A DNA stretch of 64,000 nt, from NCBI GenBank assembly GCA_012934845.2, contig WNNJ02000675.1, positions 1 through 64,000 of the forward strand, written 5' to 3'. The notes below the pieces were generated by a model. The model saw only the letters and a list, made by a program, of their open reading frames with translations. It was not told the origin of the DNA and ran no database searches. Within the stretch, counting starts at the first letter, position 1; each line of letters opens with the position of its first letter. The DNA is from Pomphorhynchus laevis. Lineage: Eukaryota > Acanthocephala > Palaeacanthocephala > Echinorhynchida > Pomphorhynchidae. The translations under genes were made by a program, and so were the position numbers. Shown here piece by piece: positions 32,180-43,346 of this stretch.

Positions 32180-34198
32180 GTTAAATTGCTTAATAGGTTA
32201 TTATTATACAAGACAAAACCGTTATGGCTGTTCAGTCTGCTCACAACAAAAAAAGATAATCAGGGATAAGATATATTCATGTCATCCATTTGTTCCAGGA
32301 ACATCCGCAATCGCTTCTTGAATACAGTCAGCGTTTCAGAAGCAACCCTATTCTCAGGAAGGTTATTCCACAAATTAACCACACGCCTTGACAATCGTGT
32401 GATCGGCGGTAGTTTTCCTGTATGCCTCTTGAAAATAGTCATCGAATGATGTCTGCTTGATCGATCAATACGACATGTTACAACACTTGAAGGGTATCCA
32501 TCACATTTGTGAAGTAATTTCCACGTTGCAACCAAGTCGAGAAACAGTAGCCTTACCCTCATATTGAGCATTCCGATCACTTTGAGTCGACATGAATAAG
32601 GTAATTTTTTACAGTGTGGACAAAGACGCGTGATACGATGAAGAACCCAATCGACTGCATTCAATTCAGTTCGGGTACATGGAAAACATGATGGAGAGCA
32701 ATACTAAAGTATAGGTCGCACTAACGAATTAAACAACACCCTGTGCGAAGATGGAGTTATCCTTAGAAAGCAATTTTTGATAGTGTGCATAAATTTTCTA
32801 GCCTTGCATAGCTGAACATTATTATGATGTAGTGCCTTAAAGGATGAATCAATCATAATCCCAAGATCACGGTGAAATGTGACTACCTCGAGTTCATTTG
32901 CACATACTACGTAGTTATAGTAACTTTTGCATCCACGATCCAATCTAATATTCTTGAACTTTCCCAAGTTAAGGGAATCTCCTGTACTAAGAATCCATTT
33001 ATATACTAAATCCAAGTTCTCGCTGCAATTCCGGGCAGATCGTTCAGTCGAGATGATATTCCACAACTTCAAATCGTCCGCATATGCTAAGTGCGGTACT
33101 TTGAGCAATTTCAACAGCTCATTAATAAAAATGCAAAATAACAGTGGTCCGAGAACTGTTCCTTGTGGTACTCCATGTATAACACTGCGTTGAGATGGCA
33201 AAACAGGCCATACTCTTACACAAAATTGCCGACCATCCAGGAAGTGCTTGATCCAGCGGGTTAGATAATAATTTACATTAATTGAATCTAGAATTTTTAT
33301 CAACTCAGTTTGTGGAGCGCGGTCAAATGCCTTGGAGAAATCCAAATAGATGACATTCACAATGGTACCACCTGAAATTGCACCAGCCCACTGTTCACGA
33401 GCACATAAAGTATTCGTTAGGCATAAGCGTCCATTTCGAAAACCATGTTGTGAGTCACTCAAGTAGTTTCTTGAATTTAATATGCTAACTAACCTTCTGT
33501 GGACAATTCTCTCAAGTACCTTGCTTACAGTGGATGTTAAACTTATAGGTCTAAATCCATCTATATCGCAAACGTCTCTTGGTTTCGGAAGTGGTACAAC
33601 GATCGCTGATTTCCAATCATTTGGAATAATTGACGAACTAAGATAAACGTTAAATAACTTTGAAAGCGGATAAGACAGTATGCATTTTAAGAGATTAAGG
33701 ACGTAAGCTGGGATATCGTCAGGGCCAGCTGCCACTGATTTAGATAACTTTGACAACTCTATTTCAACTTCCTCCGTCGACACAACTATGTATGGACTCT
33801 GACAGATGGATAAGCCATCACAACTATCGACTCTAGAAGCATTACTTACCTTCACTCGAAGTTAGCGCAAACACATCAGCAAACACTTCAGCAACTTTCA
33901 TTGGGTCCTCTATAAATTTATTTCCGATACGAATGCGTCGGACACTAGATTTTGATACCTTTGATCGACTAACGTAACTCCAAAATCGTTTGGGTGTGTG
34001 TTTAGAGACATAGCAATATAATTCTCGTACACATATCACTTCTGCGATTTTAAGCGATTGTATTCATTACGAATTCGTTTGTATTCACTATTTAAATCTA
34101 CACTTTTTACTACGACTCCACTTTTTATTTCTTAATCGTATGAGACGCTTTAGTTCACTATCGAACCACGACGGTTTATAAGACATTTTGCGCTTAAA
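32180..34198 (-). pseudogene. CR1/Jockey-group LINE family C, RT half of ORF2
   Basis: On the minus strand: linker SYKPSWFDSELKRLIRLRNK near 34,170, TPKRFWSYVSRSK (34,039-33,842), then a 383-aa open RT (33,855-32,704). Its landmarks are KSVAAGPDDIPAYVL, GFRPISLTSTVSKVLERIV, VIYLDFSKAFDRAPQ, HGVPQGTVLGPLLFCIF and LAYADDLKLW. An in-frame stop at 32,704 precedes the C-terminal domain (LNAVDWVLHRITRLCPHC, RRVVNLWNNLPENRV). Its 5' half continues at 35,749-36,950 beyond an insertion. One shift lies between linker and RT. Confidence 0.85.
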
Positions 34199-34535
34199 AA
34201 AACGATTTATTTTAACGTGGCAAATGCGTGCCAACGCACGCTTACATGACCACAACAAAACAAGACTGTGAATCAGGTGTCGAGAAGGTGTGAACGGAGG
34301 AGGTGTTTGAATGTGATAAAGGACGGAGCGCGGCGGACGTCGAGAGGAAGTTGATTCCAGGCGAGTGAGGCGGCGACGAGGAAGGATCGGAGACCGTAGT
34401 TGTTGGAGTAATTAGGAAACGTGGAGTAAGAGGGTATGACAGGAACGAAGCGATAGCGAGGTGGGGCGAGTATCGTCTAAGAAAGGAAGGTTGATGAACG
34501 ATGGGGAGCCGACAGCGATGAGACGAAAAGTAACG
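34199..34535 (-). pseudogene. CR1 family B, 3' tail
   Basis: Near-identical to 29,526-29,870 (GGACGGAGCGCGGCGGACGT and neighbours). It encodes only the last part of ORF2 and the 3' UTR. Similarity stops at about 34,535. Confidence 0.9.
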
Positions 34536-34637
34536 AACAAATTCAACTGAACTGAACGAAAAAAAGTACCCGTCGCGAAGATTGAGACCTTTCCAGTTTT
34601 TCGAAGAAAAAGTTCTACAAGCTCAACTTCTAGTAGC

Positions 34638-35177
34638 ATGTCAGACACGAACCAGGCCCTGCAACAAATGTTTGTGCAGATTCAGGCTTTGCAGCAGCAA
34701 ATAACTGAACTCCGAAAGCCAGCAACTGAGGATACGCCAATGATAACCATGGAGGGTAACCATGGATATACTCTCTCAGAAGTGGAGGAGATTATCGACC
34801 AGGTTTCTTTAGTCTTGGCCAATAATAAGGCCAAGACTAGGGATACTCATGGGCTGGCAGCATATGAACAGATCCTTAAAGCTATGACGAAAGAAAGGAT
34901 TACAGAATCAGTTGCGGAGGAATGGTTTCAACTATTCCTGAGAGTCATTACCATGCATATGGTAGTGGCTTTTGGATGGCATACTGTGGCTCCACAGCTT
35001 CCACGAGTCACAGGAAGAGTCGTTGAGTTGGCTATGAAAATAGGTTTAGATCCTAATAATAAGCCACAGAGCCAGTTCCTCCCAATACAAATGACGCAGC
35101 GCTCGTCGCAACAACAGTATTACTCTGCCCAATCAAGACAAGAGCAACAGGGAAGAAGGAAGCATAAAAAGAAATAA
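34638..35177 (+). CDS. Orphan 179-aa ORF, unknown; possible virus-like fossil
   Basis: Open from ATG 34,638 (MSDTNQALQQMFVQIQALQQ) with a Gln/Leu-rich N-terminal coiled coil, a predominantly helical middle (TLSEVEEIIDQVSLVLANN, RVITMHMVVAFGWHTVAP), and a basic Gln-rich tail (SRQEQQGRRKHKKK) that could bind nucleic acid. Base composition is less AT-rich than its surroundings. I do not recognise the family. It stands antisense to the CR1-B tail with which it seems to have been inserted. A captured cellular gene, an element gag-like gene or an old virus-derived sequence are all possible; the layout (coiled coil, basic tail) fits a nucleic-acid-binding structural protein but is not specific. Confidence 0.35.
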   Translation: MSDTNQALQQMFVQIQALQQQITELRKPATEDTPMITMEGNHGYTLSEVEEIIDQVSLVLANNKAKTRDTHGLAAYEQILKAMTKERITESVAEEWFQLFLRVITMHMVVAFGWHTVAPQLPRVTGRVVELAMKIGLDPNNKPQSQFLPIQMTQRSSQQQYYSAQSRQEQQGRRKHKKK

Positions 35178-35748
35178 GGCTCCTAGAAGATGTTGTATTC
35201 TTGTAAAAAAAAGAGAAAATCAAAATTTTCGTTTTTCTTTCTTATTGGTTGGAAAGTTATTATCGTTTTTACATTTACTATCATTTTTGGGCTTCTATAT
35301 GAAAAGGGATGAGGACTTACTTGTGAGATTGGGGGTCTTATCTAGACCAACCTGCACTGAATAGTAATGAATCATCTCTAGAAGTATAGAAGTTATAATT
35401 AATTTACTACCTAGTGAGGGTGTCTTCGGACGTAATCTCCTTATAGGGATAGTTCGCAAGTTCCTATCTCTTTAAGGATACACTTATACCCGCAATCTGC
35501 TATGAGTACATCATACGGATTACATACTACATGTTTTTTCAGACATTAGTGTTCTACTTATTATTGAATCTCGCTATTGAATCACAATACAATGATTTAC
35601 TTATGCTGTTAGCCTTAGTTTTGACTAAGCATCTCACAATGACAAAACGTCATGAGTTAGGAAGCTTTCGAATAAGATTCGAAGTCTTTCTTTGAGAATA
35701 CTATAGCAACAATATATATCTTCTCTACTGGATACATATATTACAACA
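35178..35748. other. Unknown sequence after the orphan ORF
   Basis: About 570 bp, no ORF of note, no match to other repeats in the window; part of the same insertion. Confidence 0.4.
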
Positions 35749-36950
35749 ATTTATTATCTTGTCACCGCCTGCTTAGAAAAAAAGCGAAAGCAACAACCAG
35801 TTGAATTTGTAAATATACATATGGGAGCAAAGGCATCGAGAACTTGAAATATCCCCTTTTTGATAGACTGCCAAATGCTCTCAACATCACGATCATTACC
35901 AACAAAATGAATCTTTCTAGCATATTCAATTATCACATTTTCTGGAATCGCTTTCCATACACGCTTCACAACTCTATATACATAGTGTGATCCGCTCAAC
36001 ATAAGAGAAATGAGAAACTTGACTATCACATAATCGCTTGAACTAATCGGGGCTCTTTGTCCATTGAGAAAATATCGGAATCAAGTTTAGAAAACAGCAG
36101 ATCAATCATCGATGACGATCCTGCAGAGAAATGAGTATCAAAATTGACATGTTGAATAAGCAACATATCGTCATACAACAAATTTGACAATGACGCCGTA
36201 AATTTGTCGGCTGTGGCAACAGTAGGCACCTCAGAATTGTACGCATTCATGTTAAAATCTCCAAAGATACAACATTTACGAGACTTGGATAAGTTTTTAA
36301 GGAAATCAAGAAGGGCGAACGATACCGCGCACGGAGCACGATATACTATGCATAAAGTGATTAGTGCACTACCAGAATAAATAATGCTCAATTGTAGTGC
36401 CTCAGCGGAGCATGAATCATCAACGAATTTTACCGTCGAACTAACAGTCAGACTCACATGCACATAAAAGGTCACTCCACCAGCGCGTCCACGTACACGA
36501 TCAGATTTATAGAGAACGAATTCAGGGATGTGAACCACATCATTAGATATGTCTGAGTGAAATCAACTTTCGCAAATTCCAAAGGCTTTGACGTCTTGAC
36601 AACGTATACAATACCTAATCTTATCTAACTTATTAACCGCGCTACGTGCATTTGTAAAGGCAATTTTTATGAAAGATGAAGCTTATCGACGTTGACTGTC
36701 TGTTTCATGTACTGTAATCAAAGATTCACACGAGTTAGAGGAAACCGACGTATCTACAGTTCCAATGGCTTCCAACGAACAAATGGCTTCCGACGGAGAA
36801 CACGAAAATTTCTAATGCATGGATGCTTCTCGTCAGATAATAGACGCTTGTGCAGCTCTTCCTTCGCATTTTTCAGTTTAAGACGATCATCAAAAGACAA
36901 ATCTCTCATAATACGTACCGAGTTCCTTTCTATTCTTGTCATGTGAAGTC
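35749..36950 (-). pseudogene. LINE family C, ORF1 end and endonuclease
   Basis: Minus strand. 36,942-36,754 contains RIMRDLSFDDRLKLKNAKEE then LHKRLLSDEKHPCIRNFRVL, like the C-terminus of Jockey/CR1-group ORF1 proteins. 36,538-36,026 is the endonuclease (GRAGGVTFYVHVSL, LCIVYRAP, CCIFGDFNMNAYN, SSSMIDLLF). 36,029-35,754 is the following linker, reached through a shift. It continues at 34,198 and below after the insertion. Confidence 0.75.
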
Positions 36951-36959
36951 TCTAACGAT

Positions 36960-38060
36960 TCACGGCAGTTAGCGTTCTTAGCATTTTCAGCAGCAGTGCA
37001 AAATAAGTGGACTCATGTACAAAGAACATGTAAGTGTGAATATGAATAGTTTCTTTACTAGAAGATACCATAAAGAATAAAATAATTCCCAAAATATATG
37101 GTTTTAATTTATATAAGTGTTAGCGCGATGTCGCAATCTGCCCTTCTCAATGAGAGGTTTGGGGATATCAAATTCATATGAGAATACCAAATCTGAATGA
37201 TAATATTCTTCATTGTTATGTAAGCCCTTCTTCGATTTAGATAACGAAGGCGACATTGATACCATCCAGAAGCAGTCAATAGTCAAAATTAGAAAACTAA
37301 AGAATCTCCGGACTGCCGAAAAATATTCGTCACTGTTAAATTCAGTGGACGAATACAAACAGGTAATTTTACAGCATGCAGCTCGAAAGGGCGCGTCTAC
37401 CTTGCTATCTGTTCGCCCTAGTGATGATCCTAAGTTTCGCTTAAGCAATCAAAAATTTTCTGATGGTCTTTCTGTCAGATATGGGTGGTAAATTTTAAAT
37501 TCTTCATGCAAATGTGTATGTGAGGAAGTTCTTAGTGTTGTTCATTCATTATCATGTAAATGCGGAGATAAATTAACAATAAGTCACAGCGTGATCAGAC
37601 ATATTTTCGCCAAACTAACTTCAGAGGTGTGTTCATCAATTACAACTGAGTCCTTGCTTTCTCCCGTTGATCCATCTATTCAATTCGGTTCTTATTCTAT
37701 CACACTATATCGCAATGTACGTCTTGATGTCTTGTGTTTGAGGTTGTTTGGCGTCCCGTCTATGCGGTCCTACTTGGACATATCTGTATTCAATACAAGT
37801 GCTCGTTCCTATGCCACAATGACCTCACGATCAGCGTTCAGTTGTAACGAAAATCGAAAAAAGGCTAACTACTCCGAACGGATATCCAAGATCTAAAGAG
37901 CAGTTTTCATACCGGTTATTTTGTAAATACAATGTGATTTAAGAGATGAGGCAGAACAGTTGGTAAAACTGCTTATACAGCATTTATAAGATCACTACAG
38001 CATAGGTGGACACATTTACAAAGATCCTGTAAATGTTTAGACGATTGGTTTGTCTCCTTA
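36960..38060 (+). pseudogene. RLE-type LINE, C-terminal fragment 1
   Basis: Plus strand: end of the RT thumb near 36,985-37,200, then HAARKGASTLLSVRPSDD and FSDGLSVRYGW (37,213-37,488), a zinc-finger remnant (CKCGDKLTISHSVIRH), and the endonuclease (VRLDVLCLRLFG, RSYLDISVFNTSARSY, CNENRKKANYSERISKI). Stops interrupt the frame near 37,489 and 37,896. It is an older copy than 1-1476. Confidence 0.8.
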
Positions 38061-38179
38061 GCAGACTCGATAAGGAATACGTTTTCGAAATTATATGACA
38101 TTAACCTGACGAACGACGGAATTCTCTGGAGAGCTTATTGTCTAAGCTTCAGGAATATTGATTTATCAATTCGCGACTC

Positions 38180-39140
38180 ATCGGTCATGACACATCAAGT
38201 ATAAGGCATCATTATCTATCTGTGATCCATGCTTAGCTAGGTGCTATGAAGATGAACTTATTACGCAACAAGGAGTGGTACTTAAAAGTATACGGGACAA
38301 AAGGTTTTCAATCGGAAGAGCCACATGTGCAGCAGTTCTAGAAAATACCGATTAGCAGACAAGAACCTCTATCGAGTATGTCTCAGTAACTGCTGCGTCA
38401 GCATGGCTATCCTCATATCCTACACACGATAAAGACGGACTTAGCAATGACGAATTCAAAGATTCATTAACAGCAAGAAATGGTTTGCTACATGCAAATG
38501 CTCCGAAAATGTGTCAATGCGGAGAATATGCATATCTTGCTCACTCACTTTCGTGCCCCTTTGATGGTCTCCCGTCTAGGAGACACGATGTGGTTCGAAA
38601 CTTTCGCAAATTCACTGACTGAAATTTGTTCGAGTGTCAAAATGGAGCCAATGCTAAGTCAGTTACCCCCTGATACGATCTTTGAAAACCAATCTACAAC
38701 CATAGATAGTGAAGCAAGATCAGACTTAGCCTACTCAGGTATATTTGGTTACAGGACATAGCGCATTTTCGTTGACGTCTGCATTTTTTAATGTGTTTGC
38801 TCTGTCAAACTCTAGAAGATTTACAGAGTTGAGTTTTGAATATCATGAGCAGCGAAAGCGTAACGAGTACCATGAAAGGGTATCAACTATAGAAAACGCT
38901 TCCTTCATTCCTGTTGTGTTTTCAAGTTTCGGCGACGGTTAAGGTACCACATCATTTTTCAAGGGGATTGCTACTCTTGGAACACGGAATTCAGGTGTGA
39001 GGTATACAGACATAATATCAAAATCACGTTCTTGCCTGAGTATACTTCTTGCAAGAATAACTTCAAGATATATTCGTGGATTGCGATCGACATATCATCG
39101 ACCCGATAAAAGCAACATCGAAGTAGATGAGTTTACGTGT
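38180..39140 (+). pseudogene. RLE-type LINE, C-terminal fragment 2
   Basis: A second plus-strand copy of the same region: AASAWLSSYPTHDKDGLS, DEFKDSLTARNG, zinc finger CQCGEYAYLAHSLSC, then the endonuclease in shifted frames (MEPMLSQLPPDTIFENQ, EARSDLAYSGIFG, FFNVFALSNSRRF, YHERVSTIENASFIPVVFSS). It follows fragment 1 in the same orientation with about 120 bp between. Confidence 0.8.
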
Positions 39141-39289
39141 AATAATACATTGTAATTAGAAATACAACTAACAATAATAATGTAATATTGCGAGGCCAAT
39201 TTGAGGGAACTTAATTTTGTAAATTTGATATGATAATAACTTATTTATTAAAAAATATTATTATACATTCCCGGTAGGAATGAACTTTG

Positions 39290-39679
39290 AGTGAACTCTA
39301 AATTTTTATCAGAAAAAGGAGTGCAAATACGGCAGGACGGTGTAAAGTACCTTGGTAGCGTAGTGGGGACATCAAACTTTATGCATGATTAATGCACAGA
39401 AGCAGTGAAGATGTGGGAGACAGAATTTAAGCGAATTAAAGATCTTGCAACAACAGAGGCCTTCGCTGCCTGCATTATGATAACGAAAACAGCTCAGCAC
39501 AAGCAACACTATTTGAAGCGAACGTGAGATCGAACATGAATAGTTTTTACAAATCAAAATCAACCAATTTAAAAAACTTTTCCCCGAAATGATTGAGTAT
39601 CTGCCTGATGATACTGAAGCCATGAACTCAGTCTCGCTACCGAGTAAACTTGGATGACTTGGCATACGGGAATCTGCGT
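39290..39679 (+). pseudogene. RLE-type LINE, RT thumb fragment
   Basis: Reads VQIRQDGVKYLGSVVGTSNF, then TEAVKMWETEFKRIKDLATT, then NSVSLPSKLG and LGIRESAW with a few stops. This matches the region between RT core and zinc finger in the family. Cut at 39,679 by the MITE. Confidence 0.75.
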
Positions 39680-39868
39680 GGCAACATTTCCGAAAGGCGG
39701 ACACAACTAGGCAAGAAAAAATTATAAAAAACGAAAGACCTTTATAAGACATTTAAAAAATATCTTTCATTTTTTTGCAGCATAGTGTAGGTAAAGTTTG
39801 AAATTAAAATTATTTTTTTTTCAAAAAAATTAAAATTTGAATTGTGTCCGCCTTTCGGAAATGTTGCC
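39680..39868. mobile_element. 189-bp MITE related to the big foldback element
   Basis: Perfect 27-bp terminal inverted repeats starting GGCAACATTTCCGAAAGG, the same as the ends of 15,917-26,711. The interior equals the first ~160 bp of that arm. No clear target duplication (left flank ATCTGCGT, right flank TAAAAATT). Confidence 0.9.
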
Positions 39869-39999
39869 TAAAAATTATTCCAAAAAACGTACAAGAAATG
39901 ATTCCCGCAAATGGGCCTGCAATTCACGAAACTATAATTATTGTCAATATGTAAGAAAATTTTTGGAATATTTATTATATTCTTTTTAATCTTGCTGGA

Positions 40000-41570
40000 C
40001 GAAGGCAGGTGGACACAAAATGTACAATCTCAAAGCCCATGTCACGTATAATTTTGACAGCTGTATCGGCATATGCTCTGGTTGACAGATTGGCTGTTTT
40101 TGTGTCGATTAGCTTTATTAGTGTCTCGGCTTCTTTGCCGAGTCTTGATGTCGAGAATATCAGTAACGAAAACGAAGCGCGTTCAACAGAACCTACTCGT
40201 TCAGCATATTTGTTCTTTTAACGACTCATTTTTTAAAAAACTGAATCTGGTTTACGAGAGATGTATGATTGAGCATGTACAGAGAAAATATTAACGTCAA
40301 AGAGCGTCCGCTCAAATGGATTGCAGTAAAGTTCAGAATAGACGATATCTAGCCGTGCGTTCTGATCACGTGTAGTTGTGGTTCGTTTAAAAATCATGTC
40401 ATCAGGAACGGCGATTAGTTGTGGTTCGCATTCTACGCAGTAGAATGCGAACCACAACTAATCGAACAAATGATGAATGTTCGTTCAAAAATCATGTCAT
40501 CAGGAACCACAACTAATCGCTCATATAATATGAGAGGTGATAATACATATAATACAAAGAGATGTTGCGAGATAATGTCTCTAACTGCATCATGACAGAT
40601 GGAAGGCAAGGTACCGTTCTTTCTTGATAGAGAATATGCGATGTTTACCGGTGCGCCGCAAATGCAATTGAAGTTTATAGAGAGAGATCGACATGGCCGT
40701 ATCAAGCGTTTTTTTTCTTGTATAAATAATTCAGTAGAGAACAGATTGTGAGTCCCTAGTGCCTGTTGCGCTGGATTTGAGTAGATATTGCGAAGTGAAC
40801 ATCACAGCGACGGGCACACATATTCAATGTTGTGTAGATCCACGGATCGATTTGTTTGATTGAAAGCGTTGCTAGCGTCAATTATCAATATACAGTGGTC
40901 GTTTCGCCGACTAAACCCTTTCCTTAACAAGCATATCGCATCCTCTATTCCGCCTCTTTGCGAAACCTCCAATTATTGCATCCAGCAACGTCGTATATGC
41001 CATTACGTATGAAATCCAAAATAGCTTCGCTTATGATACGTTTCACGGTGTTGCATATTCCGATGGGCAAACTCCACCTGATTTATTTTCTAGCGCAACT
41101 AGACTGCATGAGGTGAAAGCATTTAGAGTACAGGAGCCAATTTTTTCTATCGCGATGTATTTTTTAAAGTTAGCGAGTGCCTTGACAAGCTTTACAGATT
41201 GAGGTCCAAAGTCTGTGAGCATTGAAGCCACGCTCGGAGTCTAGACCTTAATGTCCATAGCTCCCTTTGATCTTCTTGCTTGATCTAATAATATGGGTTT
41301 CACCCTGTGCATAAAAGGGACATGCGTGATGAGGTTTGGAGCCAGAAAACGGTGACGACAGATAATCGTCTTGCTCTGAAGGCTTTGCAGCAGGGTGTAG
41401 CTTCTAAGGATCGACAAAACTGTTACGCTATCAATAATATCATCTGGTTGTAGGTTATGTGCCTCAAATTTTTCATCGAGAACGACTGTGCTAGCACTGA
41501 TGCTTCCCTTCGTCAAAAAGATTTTGATATTGTTTAACTTAGTCAATAGGCTTCTGTAGACGACGAAGTT
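40000..41570 (-). pseudogene. RLE-type LINE, deleted minus-strand copy
   Basis: Order on the minus strand: linker STVVLDEKFEAHNLQPDD (41,546-41,241), RT pieces (KSGGVCPSEYATP; LLIIDASNAFNQTNRSVDLH near 40,900 in shifted frames), then directly the zinc finger (CICGAPVNIAYSLS, 40,705) and endonuclease (NARLDIVYSELY, FERTLFDVNIFS, 40,457-40,233). The RT core with the ADD box is deleted. A local rearrangement at 40,412-40,520 repeats part of the endonuclease. Confidence 0.8.
40412..40464. repeat. Perfect 25-bp inverted repeat, 3-bp loop
   Basis: CGATTAGTTGTGGTTCGCAT... at 40,412-40,436 is mirrored at 40,440-40,464. A further direct copy of the neighbouring sequence (ATCATGTCATCAGGAAC) lies at 40,492. 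A recent inverted duplication inside the endonuclease. Confidence 0.95.
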
Positions 41571-41820
41571 CTAGATTGCTTTGTAGGTAAAACGCTTCGA
41601 ATTAAAGACCATCGAAATTGTTGTTTCCATGCTCTTTACCTTTTCGGTAATATGACCTCTGTCAGAAATACTGAAACTATGTATTATTGTTACGACGTTA
41701 TTATTAGTTCTTATTTTCAAACAAGTTTGATGAATTATTAATTTTTAAAAAAGGGAGAGATTTGTATCCCAAGGTGGCTACACTTTAAAATGTAAACTTA
41801 TTCACGTGATCACTTTTAAG
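41571..41820. other. No gene recognised
   Basis: AT-rich 250 bp before the PLE 5' end. Confidence 0.4.
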
Positions 41821-42030
41821 AGACCAGGTAATGGCCAATAGCTAGGTCGCGTAGCGCGTGGAGTGAAGGTGGTAGATCTTTATAGATCTTGTTCCAGCCT
41901 GCAACCGCCTTAAGCAGGGCAGCCCCCTGTCAGATGCTGCTGGATGGCCCGTTGTAAGTTTAGTCTGAGTCAACTAAACTAGGTGGCGACACCGAAAAAG
42001 CAACGTTAAAAATTATGACTTAAAAGTTAC

Positions 42031-42680
42031 ATGTACTCAACCAGATTGGAAAAATACGTAAGTACTAATGATTTTAATTTTAGATCTTTTAAATGTAACA
42101 GAAAAAATTGTATAGTTTGTGATGTTATAAATAATAATTGTATTGTAAGTAATACGACAAACAAATGTTTTTCATTAAATATTAATAATAATTGTAACTG
42201 CAATACCGCAGGTGTAGTGTATCTAATACAATGCACATGTGGATTGCAATATATAGGAAAAACATATCAAATGTTAAAAACTAGGTTTAGGCAACACATA
42301 TAATATACAGCATAATAGTCAAACTATATTTCATAAACATATGAGATTAATAGGACATGATATTAAAAACTGTAAATTATTTATTTTAGAACATATTATC
42401 GAAGAAAACATTTCAATATTAAATCAAAAACTATTAGAAAAAGAAGATTTTTGGATTAAAACGCTTAATTCCATGTACCCATTAGGATTGAATGACGTGG
42501 TACAAGGAATTGGCAGAAGTAGTATAATACATAATAAACAACTATATTATAATAATCCGGTTAAACGCAAACCAAGAAGTCATGGTGATAAAAGGAATAG
42601 GAAAAATAGAGTTAAAAATATTAAAAAAGATATGTATATAAATGAACAATTAGAAATATTAAAACAACTTTTTAAGTGAT
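42031..42680 (+). pseudogene. PLE GIY-YIG endonuclease domain
   Basis: A cysteine cluster (CNRKNCIVC, then CNCNTAG) precedes the nuclease core VVYLIQCTCGLQYIGKTYQM then KTRFRQHI, in which YLI and YIG are the hallmark pair and Arg the catalytic residue. The distal part holds EKEDFWIKTLNSMYPLGLND and a Lys/Arg-rich tail. In classic Penelope elements this nuclease is C-terminal; here it precedes the RT. That order and the upstream cysteine cluster are known from the Naiad/Chlamys clade. By family knowledge it nicks DNA for target-primed synthesis. Confidence 0.85.
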
Positions 42681-43346
42681 AATAAGCTAAAAGATCTTTA
42701 TGTAAATATAAGAAGTTTTTCTAAAGATATCATATGTTCAATAAATCAAAAATTAATTAACGACTATGATAGGCTAAGTTGTATAATAGACAGTTATTGT
42801 AATACAAAATACTATAATCGTACAATAAATGTTAAATAATAACAATAGAAAATATACATTAACCATAAACTTCATTAATAAATGTATAGATAACATAAAT
42901 ATAGCCGGACTTTTAAATAATTCTAAAAGTAAAGAAATAATAGGGTCAGATTTAAGTAAATATATTCCTAAAATAAGGTATAAACTCCTACCACCATTAG
43001 GACGAAAAATTTTTTAATTATAATAAAGAATTAAAATCAATATGTAACGATAATATTAGAAACATAATGGAAACAGAATGCAATTGTAAAAGTCTTAGTT
43101 TTGATAAAATAAATGAACATATATGTACCCATAATCTAGAATTAATTGAAAATTGTGAATTAAGAAAGCTGCTATCAAAAGGGTATAAATATAGATTAAA
43201 TAATAACAACGACAAAAATAAAATTTACAAGTTCGTTATATAATAACTTAAATGATTACTTTAGTAAGCTGATTAATAGTAAAAGTTCGAATATATCTAA
43301 GATAAAAATTTGGAAAAATTATATAATTGATAAAATTAAAAATAAA
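42681..43346 (+). pseudogene. PLE linker between nuclease and RT
   Basis: Fragments such as INFINKCIDNINIAGLLNNS and LSKYIPKIRYKLLPPLG, a Cys pair (ECNCKSL), and KGYKYRLNNNNDKNK. AT-rich codon use (Asn, Lys, Ile) matches the rest of the element. Part of this linker recurs in the next PLE copy at 45,090-45,360. Confidence 0.7.

Larger units (their letters stand above)
34199..35748. mobile_element. Insertion in LINE C: CR1-B tail joined to unknown DNA
   Basis: LINE C reads continuously on the minus strand from 35,749 to 34,198 if this segment is ignored (KQAVTR side, then KRKMSYKPSWF). The left part (34,199-34,535) is the 3' end of CR1-B in minus orientation, with the tail at 34,199. The right part (34,536-35,748) is unrelated and carries a plus-strand ORF. 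A shared AAG at the edges may be the target duplication. One insertion event is the simplest reading. Confidence 0.6.

Noticed and set aside
42027-42236. Minus-strand ORF over the PLE nuclease
   Set aside because: Antisense shadow of the GIY-YIG coding region.
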